Assembly: GCA_024742355.1 (NCBI GenBank)
Contig: JANSYM010000004.1
Span: 62,001 to 126,000, forward strand
Length of the DNA: 64,000 nucleotides
Direction of reading: 5' to 3'
Source: Hyphomonadaceae bacterium
GTDB lineage: Bacteria; Pseudomonadota; Alphaproteobacteria; Caulobacterales; Hyphomonadaceae
Notes under the pieces: generated by a model
Databases searched by the model: none
What the model saw: the letters and a program-made list of their open reading frames with translations, nothing else
What the model was told of the DNA's origin: nothing
Translations under genes and position numbers: made by a program
Part shown: one piece after another, positions 42,807 to 51,044 of the stretch
How the letters are laid out: every line of letters starts with the position of its first letter
Numbering within the stretch: position 1 is the first letter of the stretch

Positions 42807-44804
42807 CTATACGTCGAGCTCTTCGGCGAAGTGGGCATTTTCCTGAATGAAGCGATACCGATGCTCGGCTTTCTTACCCATCAGCGTGTCGATGAGCTCG
42901 GCTGGCTTGGCTTCGGTAAGCTCGTCAATGCTATCCGGCAGCGTGATCCGCGCGAGTGTACGCGTTTCGGGATTCATCGTCGTTTCCTTGAGCTGTCCCG
43001 GGTTCATTTCACCGAGACCCTTGAAGCGGCTGAGCTCGACCTTTTGGTTAGGCTTGAATTCGAGCTCCATCAGAAGCTCCTTGTCCTCGTCATCCATCGC
43101 ATAGACGGACTTGCCCTTATAAGAGAGCTTGTAGAGCGGCGGCATCGCCATATAGAGGCGGCCACTTTCGATCAGCCCTGGCGTCATTTTGTAGAAGAAG
43201 GTGATCAGCAGGGCCGCAATGTGAGCGCCATCAACGTCCGCATCGGTCATGATGATGCTCTTCTCATAGCGCAGGTCATCAATATTGAATCGCGAACCGG
43301 TGCCTGTGCCGAGCGCCAGAAGCAGGTCCTGCAGCTCCTGGTTCTTGTCCATCTTGTCGGCGGTTGCCGAGGCGACGTTGAGGATCTTGCCGCGCAGCGG
43401 CAGGATGGCTTGGGTCTTGCGATCGCGCGCCTGTTTGGCTGAGCCACCCGCAGAATCACCCTCGACGAGGAAGAGTTCGGTATCGCCCTTGCTGTCGGCG
43501 CAATCGGCGAGCTTGCCGGGCAGGCGCAGCTTCTTGGTCGCGGATTTACGCGCGACTTCCTTGGCCTTGCGGCGCCGGGCGCGCTCATCGGCGCGTTCAA
43601 TCGCCCAGGTCAGCAGCTTGTCAGCTTCTTTCGGGCTGGCGGCGAGCCAGTGATCAAACCGGTCCCGCACGCAGTTCTCGACGAGGCGGAACGCGGCTGT
43701 GGTTGAGAGCTTGTCCTTGGTCTGGCCAACAAATTCCGGATTGCCGATAAACACGGACAGCAACAGGCCGGAATGGCCGAGAATGTCGTCGGCCGTGATA
43801 GATGTGCCCTTTTTCTGGCCGGTCAGGTCCGCATAGTTGCGCAGGCCCTTGGTGATGGCAGAGCGGAAGCCGGCTTCGTGCGTGCCGCCATCCGGGGTCG
43901 GGATCGTGTTACAGTAGGATCTGGAAAACCCGTCTGTTTCGCCAAATCCGGCGGCGGTCCAGGCAATCGCCCATTCGACCTTGCCATCATCGGTTTCAAC
44001 CAGGCCTGCGAACTGCTGTTCGGTGATCGTGGCCTTGCCTTTGAACACTTCATCCAATTGGTCCGCGAGGCCATTCGGGTAAGACAGCGTCTTCTCAGCC
44101 GGGATCTTGGAGTCTTCAGGCAGCAGCTCCGGGTCGCATTTCCAGCGAATTTCAACACCGCGATAGAGATAGGCCTTGGAACGCGTCTGCTGGAACAGGC
44201 GGGCTGGTTTGAAGCGCAGCTTCTCGCCAAAGATCTCAATGTCCGGCTTGAACCGGACCGTGGTACCGCGGCGGTTCGGGGCGGGGCCTTTCAGCTCCAG
44301 CGGGCCGGTGACCTTGCCGCGCTCAAAGGCCTGGAAATACAGCTTCTTGTCGCGCGCAACTTCAACTTCCATCCGCTCGGACAAGGCGTTGACGACAGAG
44401 GACCCGACACCGTGCAGGCCGCCAGCGGTTGCATAGGCCTTGCTCGAGAACTTGCCGCCCGCGTGCAGGGTCGTCATGATCACTTCGAGCGCGGACTTGC
44501 CGGGATATTTCGGGTGTTCGCCAACCGGGATGCCGCGGCCATTGTCCACGACTTCGACATAGCCGTCAGCGCGTACATGCACTTCGATGCGCGAGGCATG
44601 GCCAGCGACGGCCTCGTCCATGGAATTGTCCAGGATTTCCGCGAACAGGTGATGATAGGCGCGCTCATCGGTGCCGCCAATATACATGCCGGGACGTTTG
44701 CGCACGGGTTCGAGGCCTTCGAGGACCTCGATATCTTTCGCGCTATAGCCAGATGGATCAGATTTCATATCGTTGAACAGGTTTGATTGCTTTGCAGCGC
44801 CCAT
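42807..44804 (-). CDS. parE: DNA topoisomerase IV subunit B (ParE)
   Basis: A 665-residue GHKL ATPase/Toprim subunit. The ATP site shows EILDNSMDEAV, DNGRGIPVGEHP and GGLHGVGSSVVNALS. The Toprim part shows LFLVEGDSAGGSA and MTDADVDGAHIAALL, and the C-terminus SRFKGLGEMNPGQLKETTM. With ParC it decatenates daughter chromosomes. The length and absence of the GyrB insertion favour ParE over GyrB. The ATG at 44804 has GGGGAG at good spacing; the longer frame adds 14 non-conserved residues. It is divergent from the old-yellow-enzyme gene. Confidence 0.95.
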   Translation of the reverse strand: MGAAKQSNLFNDMKSDPSGYSAKDIEVLEGLEPVRKRPGMYIGGTDERAYHHLFAEILDNSMDEAVAGHASRIEVHVRADGYVEVVDNGRGIPVGEHPKYPGKSALEVIMTTLHAGGKFSSKAYATAGGLHGVGSSVVNALSERMEVEVARDKKLYFQAFERGKVTGPLELKGPAPNRRGTTVRFKPDIEIFGEKLRFKPARLFQQTRSKAYLYRGVEIRWKCDPELLPEDSKIPAEKTLSYPNGLADQLDEVFKGKATITEQQFAGLVETDDGKVEWAIAWTAAGFGETDGFSRSYCNTIPTPDGGTHEAGFRSAITKGLRNYADLTGQKKGTSITADDILGHSGLLLSVFIGNPEFVGQTKDKLSTTAAFRLVENCVRDRFDHWLAASPKEADKLLTWAIERADERARRRKAKEVARKSATKKLRLPGKLADCADSKGDTELFLVEGDSAGGSAKQARDRKTQAILPLRGKILNVASATADKMDKNQELQDLLLALGTGTGSRFNIDDLRYEKSIIMTDADVDGAHIAALLITFFYKMTPGLIESGRLYMAMPPLYKLSYKGKSVYAMDDEDKELLMELEFKPNQKVELSRFKGLGEMNPGQLKETTMNPETRTLARITLPDSIDELTEAKPAELIDTLMGKKAEHRYRFIQENAHFAEELDV

Positions 44805-44857
44805 AATGGTTTTCTCCCCGTAAGCCCATTCGCCCACTGATTCCAAGGACTTCCATC

Positions 44858-46174
44858 ATGACGAATACGATTAATACGCCGTTAACCCTGCCGTCAGGCG
44901 TCGAATTGCCCAACCGGCTGGTCAAGGCGGCGATGACCGAGCGGCTGGCCAGTGCAGGTAATGAGGTCACCGACCGCCTACTGCAATTGTACAAGGCCTG
45001 GGGAGAGGGCGGCATCGGCCTGCAGATCACTGGAAATGTCCAGGTCGACCGGCGAAATCTGGAGGCGCCTGGCAATGTCGTGATCGATGGCCCGCCTTCG
45101 AATGAATATGCTGTAATGCTCGGAAAATGGGCAGAAGCGTGCAAGGCGGGCGGCGGAAAGGTCGTCATGCAGCTCAGTCATGCCGGGCGTCAGACGCAGA
45201 AAATGGTCAATCCGACGCCAGATGCGCCGAGCGCGATCGCGGTTGATTTGCCTGGCGGACAGTTCGGCACACCGCGGGCGATGACGGCGGACGATATCGA
45301 GCGCCTGATCGAGAAATACGCCATCGCCACCAAGGCGGCCCGAGCGGCGGGCTTTGACGGCGTGCAGATTCACTCGGCGCACGGCTATCTGATGAGCCAG
45401 TTCCTGTCGCCGCTGACCAATCAGCGTGACGATGAATGGGGCGGGCCGCTCGAAAACCGGGCGCGGATGCTGCTGAGTGTGCTGAAAGCAGCAAAGTCTG
45501 AGGCCGGGCCGGGCTTCGGCGTGTCGGTGAAATTGAATTCTGCTGACTTCCAGAAAGGCGGGTTCACGCAATCGGACTCAACCGCTGTGATCGGCATGTT
45601 GAACGATCTCGATCTCGATTTCGTCGAGATTTCCGGCGGCAATTATGAGCAGCCGAAAATGATGGATATGGAAGGTCTCAAACCGGTGCACGAAGACGGC
45701 GCGCGCGAGAGTACCAAGAAGCGCGAGGCCTATTTCCTGGATTATGCCAGGGAAGTGCAAACCGTGGCGAAAATGCCGTTGATGGTGACGGGCGGGTTCC
45801 GCACGCTGGCGGGAATGAATGACGCGCTCGCAGGTGGAGAGGCCGACCTGATTGGCCTCGGTCGCCCGCTCTGCGTCGATGTCGATGCGCCCGCGCAATT
45901 GCTGTCCGGCGCGCTCACCGAGCTGCCGAAATGGGAGAAAACCCTGCGCATCGGGCCCGGAATCTTTGGCCCGAATTCTTCGATTGGCTTGTTCAAGGCG
46001 CTGAACGGGTTCGGCATGCAGGGCTGGTTCTATACGCAGCTGCACCGCATCGCCGACGGCATGGACCCGAACCGCAAACTTGGTGTCCTCAGCGCGTTTT
46101 TGAAGATGCAGGGGATCGACTCACGCATGGCAAAAGCCTACCACGCCGATCTTGCTGCGAGAGAGACTGTATGA
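44858..46174 (+). CDS. NADH:flavin oxidoreductase (Old Yellow Enzyme family)
   Basis: A 438-residue FMN TIM-barrel ene-reductase. The N-terminal NRLVKAAMTERLAS, QLSHAGRQTQ, the active-site IHSAHGYLMSQFLSP followed by NQRDDEWGG, and the C-terminal VTGGFRT and DLIGLGRPLC are all typical. It would reduce activated C=C bonds, with an FMN cofactor and NAD(P)H. A long C-terminal extension (about 370-438) lies beyond the barrel. The stop overlaps the ATG of the carboxypeptidase gene, so the two are coupled. Confidence 0.93.
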   Translation: MTNTINTPLTLPSGVELPNRLVKAAMTERLASAGNEVTDRLLQLYKAWGEGGIGLQITGNVQVDRRNLEAPGNVVIDGPPSNEYAVMLGKWAEACKAGGGKVVMQLSHAGRQTQKMVNPTPDAPSAIAVDLPGGQFGTPRAMTADDIERLIEKYAIATKAARAAGFDGVQIHSAHGYLMSQFLSPLTNQRDDEWGGPLENRARMLLSVLKAAKSEAGPGFGVSVKLNSADFQKGGFTQSDSTAVIGMLNDLDLDFVEISGGNYEQPKMMDMEGLKPVHEDGARESTKKREAYFLDYAREVQTVAKMPLMVTGGFRTLAGMNDALAGGEADLIGLGRPLCVDVDAPAQLLSGALTELPKWEKTLRIGPGIFGPNSSIGLFKALNGFGMQGWFYTQLHRIADGMDPNRKLGVLSAFLKMQGIDSRMAKAYHADLAARETV

Positions 46175-47307
46175 GCCTGCAAATTTCGTCTGCCTTCGAT
46201 GGCGGCAATATCATCGTCAAGGATCTCAGCGATCCGAGCAATGTTCGCCTCGAGATCGCCCGGGACCACCAGTCCGAATTCTATCAATGGTTCTATTTTC
46301 GCGTCACCGGCCCGGTGGGCGAAAAGCTGTGCCTGGTGATCGAGAATGCCGGTGACGCCGCCTATCCAAAAGGCTGGGAGAATTATCAGGCCGTCGTGTC
46401 TCACGATCTCGAACACTGGCGACGTGTGCCGACACGCTATGATGGTAAAACGCTCAGCATCGATGCAGAGACCGGCGCCGGGTCAGTCTATGTGGCCTAT
46501 TTTGCCCCTTATCCGACCGGTCGCCATCGCAAGCTGATCGCGCAGGCGGGCGCCCTTAACGACGCAAGTGTCAGCGTGCTCGGGCAGACGCTGGATGGCC
46601 GCGACATGGACCTGATCACGATTGGCGCCCCAAGCGACGGCAAGCGCGCCCTCTGGATCACAGCGCGCCAGCACCCCGGTGAGACCATGGCTGAATGGTG
46701 GATGGAAGGCTTCCTCGAACGCCTCGGCGATGAGGACGATGAGGCTGTTAGCGCGCTGCGCGAGCAAGCCACTCTCTATCTTGTCCCGAACATGTGCCCG
46801 GATGGCAGCGCGCGCGGCCATTTGCGGACCAATGCGGCCGGCGTGAACCTCAATCGCGAATGGGCGAGCCCGAGCCTGGAGAAAAGCCCGGAAGTCTTTC
46901 TGGTGCTGGAAAAGATGAAAGAGACGGGTCTCGACCTCGCGCTCGATGTGCACGGGGATGAGGCGCTGCCCTACAATTTCATCGCTGGCACCGAAGGCAT
47001 CCCGGACTGGACCAATCGGCTCGCAGATTTGCAGCAATGCTTCCTGGATTCCTATGTCGCATCTTCGAGCGGCGAGTTTCAGACCAAATTTGGGTATCCC
47101 AAGAACAAACCCGGCAAAGCCAATCTGACGATTTGTTCGAATGCGCTGGCACAGCATTTCGATGCGCTGGCCATGACGCTGGAAATGCCGTTCAAGGACA
47201 ATGCCGACCTTCCGAACGCTGAATTCGGTTGGTCGCCAGAGCGCGCCAAACAGCTGGGCCGGGATGCGGTTGAGCCTATCCTGGCTGTGCTGCCGGCGCT
47301 TCGCTGA
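46171..47307 (+). CDS. M14 carboxypeptidase, cytosolic (CCP-like)
   Basis: A 378-residue zinc carboxypeptidase of the subfamily related to eukaryotic cytosolic carboxypeptidases. An N-terminal beta domain (about 1-125, with QWFYFRVTGP) precedes the catalytic domain. Zinc ligands are HPGE in RQHPGETM and the His of DVHGDEAL; the catalytic glutamate is in TLEMPFKD. It has no signal peptide. Such enzymes remove C-terminal residues, often glutamates, from proteins. The ATG overlaps the stop of the ene-reductase gene. Its last 32 bp overlap the end of the convergent LLM gene. Confidence 0.93.
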   Translation: MSLQISSAFDGGNIIVKDLSDPSNVRLEIARDHQSEFYQWFYFRVTGPVGEKLCLVIENAGDAAYPKGWENYQAVVSHDLEHWRRVPTRYDGKTLSIDAETGAGSVYVAYFAPYPTGRHRKLIAQAGALNDASVSVLGQTLDGRDMDLITIGAPSDGKRALWITARQHPGETMAEWWMEGFLERLGDEDDEAVSALREQATLYLVPNMCPDGSARGHLRTNAAGVNLNREWASPSLEKSPEVFLVLEKMKETGLDLALDVHGDEALPYNFIAGTEGIPDWTNRLADLQQCFLDSYVASSSGEFQTKFGYPKNKPGKANLTICSNALAQHFDALAMTLEMPFKDNADLPNAEFGWSPERAKQLGRDAVEPILAVLPALR

Positions 47308-48286
47308 GCGCCGCCATCGCCGCTTCAATCAGGGCATAGCTGCGAATGCGTGTCTTCAGGCTGTCTGTGATGGTCAGCAGGAACAGCTCGTTCGCGCGGG
47401 TTTCGGTTGCGGTCTCGATCAGCGATCTGGCCACCGCATCGGCCGATCCGATAATGCCGCGCTCCGGTGGGATGAGCGGCGCTGCGTCGAGGGCGGATTC
47501 CGCTTCTGCGACGCTCAGATAGGGATGGAACTGACCCGCGCCGCGCCCGAGCGCCCAGGCCCTGATCGGCGCGGCGAGGCGGTTGGCCTCCTCGTCGGTG
47601 TCAGCTGCGAGCGTGACCAGACCGATGCCGGTATAAGGTTTATGGCAGAAAGGCGACGGTTCGAACGCGTCATGATAGGCATCGAGCGCAGCTTTTGCGC
47701 CGCCAGGATTGAGGAAATCGGCAAAGGCGAGCTTCAAGCCCATCTGCCCGGCAAAGGCAGCGGAGCCGGGCGATGAACAGAGCATCCACAAGCCTGGATT
47801 GTCGCCGGCCGGGTTGGCGGCGATGCCGCGCGCCCGGTGATCCGTTGGAAATGGCACGGCGCCACTGGCATCCAGCATCCAGTCCATCAGCATGCGCAGC
47901 ATGGTCGGAAAAGTCTCTCCGCCCGGGCCGAGTAGGGCTGCCGACGCGCGCGGGTCGGCCCCGGTCGCGCGGCCAAGGCCAATCTCGATCCGGCCTGGAT
48001 AGAGCTGATTGAGCGTCTGCCCCCATTCCGCGACCTTGAGCGGGGAATAATTCGGCAGCATGATGCCGCCAGACCCGAGCGTGATCCGCTCAGTTCGCGC
48101 GGCGAGGTCGGCCATCAGGATTTCAGGCGTCGTACCGGCAAAGCTGCTGGCATTGTGATGTTCCTGAACCCAATAGGACCGATAGGACATCGTATCCGCA
48201 GCCGCTGCCAGGGCGCGGGTTTCCTTGAGCGCATCCGCGGCGCTCCGGCCTTTGAAAATCGGCGACGGATCAAGAATGGAAAGCAC
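47276..48286 (-). CDS. LLM-class flavin-dependent oxidoreductase
   Basis: A luciferase-like monooxygenase of about 336 residues, without a known product. It has the YWVQEHHN segment, GSGGIMLPNYSPLKVAEWGQ, the IEIGLGRATG stretch and the C-terminal GIIGSADAVARSL. It probably uses reduced FMN and O2. The GTG at 48286 is preferred since GGAGG lies 9 bp upstream; an ATG at 48295 sits directly on that site. It is divergent from the M1 aminopeptidase gene by about 60 bp and convergent with the M14 gene. Confidence 0.9.
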   Translation of the reverse strand: MLSILDPSPIFKGRSAADALKETRALAAAADTMSYRSYWVQEHHNASSFAGTTPEILMADLAARTERITLGSGGIMLPNYSPLKVAEWGQTLNQLYPGRIEIGLGRATGADPRASAALLGPGGETFPTMLRMLMDWMLDASGAVPFPTDHRARGIAANPAGDNPGLWMLCSSPGSAAFAGQMGLKLAFADFLNPGGAKAALDAYHDAFEPSPFCHKPYTGIGLVTLAADTDEEANRLAAPIRAWALGRGAGQFHPYLSVAEAESALDAAPLIPPERGIIGSADAVARSLIETATETRANELFLLTITDSLKTRIRSYALIEAAMAALSEAPAAQPG

Positions 48287-48344
48287 GGGTTTCATCCTCC
48301 GTCTTGTGCGCTATGCAGAGGTCAGAAACAAGTTGGAGGACGAT

Positions 48345-51044
48345 ATGCGATTTGGTTTCTTTGCGCTGCTTGGCATCGTGCTGAGTGCCTGCAGCGTCGG
48401 CGCGGTGCCGACCGATGCCGTTGATCGCGGCGTCGAAGACCGGATCGCGCTCGCCCCGCCAGGGCCGTTGGATCTCACGCCATATCCTTTGCACTACCAG
48501 CTTGATCTGGTGCTGGACCCACGCGAAGCGCGCTTCGGCGGAACCGTTGCGATCACCCTGGATGTGACCGAGCGTTCAAGCGGCGTCTATCTGCATGGGC
48601 GTGATCTGGTGGTGACCGAGGTCCGGTCGCGGGTCGCGGACGAGCCTGCGCAGACAGGTGTTTGGGAACCCGCATTGGAGTCAGGCGTGGCCTGGCTCGA
48701 TTTTGGTCAGACTGTAGATCCCGGGGAAGTGGTCGTGGAGATCGACTATAATACCGCCTTCGACGCCAATCTGTCCGGCCTGTTCAAAGTGACCGAGCAG
48801 GGCGACGCCTATGCGCTTGCCAAGTCCGAGAGTATCCAGGCGCGGCGGTTCATGCCGGGCTTCGACCAACCCGCCTTCAAGGCGCCGTTCGATATCACGC
48901 TGACCGTCCCGGAAACCGATTCCGCAATCAGCAATGCCCCGGAAGCGTCGGTCGAGCTGCTCGGCGACGGTCTGAAGAAGATCACGTTTGAAACCACGCG
49001 CCCTCTGCCGACCTATTTGCTGTCTCTGGCCGTGGGCAGCTTTGACGTCGTCGATGCCGGCATGATCCCGCCAAATGACGTCCGATCCGAGCCGATCCCG
49101 TTGCGCGGTTTTGCCCGGCGCGGAAAGGGAAGTGAACTCGGCCTCGCGCTCGAAACCGCGCCGGAGCTGGTGCGAATCTTCGAGGAGGCCTTGCAACAGC
49201 CATATCCTTACAAGAAGCTCGACATTGTCGCGGCGCCGCAATGGCCGTCCGGGGCGACTGAGCTGGCGGCGGCAATCACCTATCGCGAGAGCCGGATCCT
49301 GGCCGGCGACGATATCGGTCCGGCAGCGCGGCGCAGCCTGCTCGCCATTCATGCGCACGAAGTCGGCCATATGTGGTTCGGCAACCTGGTGACGCCGCCC
49401 TGGTGGGATGATCTCTGGCTCAAGGAAGGCTTTGCCAGCTGGGGCGAGGGCGCCAGCCTGTCGGAACTCTATCCCGGCGAAGGCTATGACCTCGACGCCA
49501 TTGTCGACGGCATCGGGGCGATGGACCTGGACAGCCTCGCCAGCGCCCGCGCCGTGCGTGAGCCGATCGCGCTGAACGAGAATGTCCGAAATGCCTATGA
49601 TGCGATCACCTATAATAAGGGCCTCGCCGTGATCGGAATGGTCGACGCCTATTTTGGCGCCGACACGTTCAGGCCAGCGCTCGGGCGCTATGTCGAAGCC
49701 TATGAGGACGGCGTGGCGGGAAGCCCGGAATTCTTTGATATTATTGGGGCCGAGACCGGCGAACCCGATCTCACGCGCGCGTTCCGGAGCTTTGTGGAAC
49801 AAAACGGCTTGCCGCTGATGACGATTGTACCGGGCGCCGCAAGTGGCTTCGAAGTCACCCAGTCGCGTTATGCGCCGCTTGGCAGCGCGATTGAAAACGA
49901 CCGGACCTGGGTTGTGCCGTTCTGCTGGCGCGAAGGGCATGAACGCGGCAAGAGCCGGCATTGCGCGTTGATTTCAGAACCGTCGCAAGTGTTCATTGGT
50001 GACCCCCGAGACGGCGCGCAGGCGCATTGGCTTCTCCCGAACGCTGATGGCACCGGCTATTACCGGTTCTCGCTTCCATATGAGATGTGGCAACAGCTCG
50101 GCATGGCGTTCGATGAGTTGAGCGCCGGCGAAAAACTCTCCGTTCTCGATAGCGCGGGCGCGGAATTCGCGGCCGGGCGTCTGGATGTTGATACGGTCTG
50201 GCGGTTTATCGATGAAGCGGTGCGTGATGACGAACGCCGGGTCGTGCAGGCCGCTATCCGCCAGGCGACCAAGTTTGAACGGCTTGTCGCGGGTGATGAC
50301 GCTGCCGCTGCGGGGTATCGCGCCGCTGTCCTGGACGTTTTCCAGCATCGCTACACGGCCCTCGATCAACGTGGCGCGGATGATCCGGAACAGGCGATCA
50401 TGAAGTCCAGTCTCGAACAATTCCTGATCAAGTCCGGACAGGATGAGACGCTTCGCCAAAGCCTTGCGGACGCGGCCGCTGCCTATATCGGGCTTGAGGG
50501 TGTGACGTCAGAGCGGGTGCTCAACACGGATGAGTATTTCAACGGCATCGCGACCGGCTTCCAGGTGCATGGTGAGCCGTTTCTTGATCGCTTGCTGGAG
50601 GTGCGCACCTCATATGATGATCCTGTATTTGAACAGGCCGTCGCGTTTGCGATTGGACAGAACCGGGATCCGGCACTGTCAGATCGCATTCTGGCGTTGG
50701 CACTGTCAGGCTCGCTCGGGACGCGAGAGACGCTCGCAATCGTGCAGGGACAGATGCAGCAAGGCGCGACTCGCGACGCGACCTGGGCTTGGCTGAAGGA
50801 GAATTTCGACTCCTACCTCAACATCATTCCCCGCCAGCGCAAACGGTTCACGCCGGGCCTGGCGAGTGCCATGTGTTCACTCGAGGCGCGCGATGATCTG
50901 GTCGCCTTGTTTGAAACCCATGGCGCGCAGGTGCCGGGACATGAGCGATCGCTGACCCAGACCGTGGAGCGGATTGAACTCTGCGCCGCGCTGGAGGCCG
51001 CGAAAGGCGCTGAAACCCGCGCTTTCTTCCGCGATCACAACTGA
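48345..51044 (+). CDS. M1 family aminopeptidase lipoprotein
   Basis: An 899-residue aminopeptidase-N-type zinc enzyme with a lipobox (VLSAC, Cys15). It is therefore an envelope peptidase that trims peptides in the periplasm. The zinc site HEVGH (His338-His342) is followed by Glu361 in LKEGFASW. The exopeptidase signature that is usually GAMEN reads GATEL here; the glutamate that binds the free amino group is kept, but the methionine and asparagine are lost. A long helical C-terminal domain (about 540-899) follows. The ATG has GGAGG upstream. Its stop directly abuts the AsmA gene on the other strand. Confidence 0.94.
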   Translation: MRFGFFALLGIVLSACSVGAVPTDAVDRGVEDRIALAPPGPLDLTPYPLHYQLDLVLDPREARFGGTVAITLDVTERSSGVYLHGRDLVVTEVRSRVADEPAQTGVWEPALESGVAWLDFGQTVDPGEVVVEIDYNTAFDANLSGLFKVTEQGDAYALAKSESIQARRFMPGFDQPAFKAPFDITLTVPETDSAISNAPEASVELLGDGLKKITFETTRPLPTYLLSLAVGSFDVVDAGMIPPNDVRSEPIPLRGFARRGKGSELGLALETAPELVRIFEEALQQPYPYKKLDIVAAPQWPSGATELAAAITYRESRILAGDDIGPAARRSLLAIHAHEVGHMWFGNLVTPPWWDDLWLKEGFASWGEGASLSELYPGEGYDLDAIVDGIGAMDLDSLASARAVREPIALNENVRNAYDAITYNKGLAVIGMVDAYFGADTFRPALGRYVEAYEDGVAGSPEFFDIIGAETGEPDLTRAFRSFVEQNGLPLMTIVPGAASGFEVTQSRYAPLGSAIENDRTWVVPFCWREGHERGKSRHCALISEPSQVFIGDPRDGAQAHWLLPNADGTGYYRFSLPYEMWQQLGMAFDELSAGEKLSVLDSAGAEFAAGRLDVDTVWRFIDEAVRDDERRVVQAAIRQATKFERLVAGDDAAAAGYRAAVLDVFQHRYTALDQRGADDPEQAIMKSSLEQFLIKSGQDETLRQSLADAAAAYIGLEGVTSERVLNTDEYFNGIATGFQVHGEPFLDRLLEVRTSYDDPVFEQAVAFAIGQNRDPALSDRILALALSGSLGTRETLAIVQGQMQQGATRDATWAWLKENFDSYLNIIPRQRKRFTPGLASAMCSLEARDDLVALFETHGAQVPGHERSLTQTVERIELCAALEAAKGAETRAFFRDHN

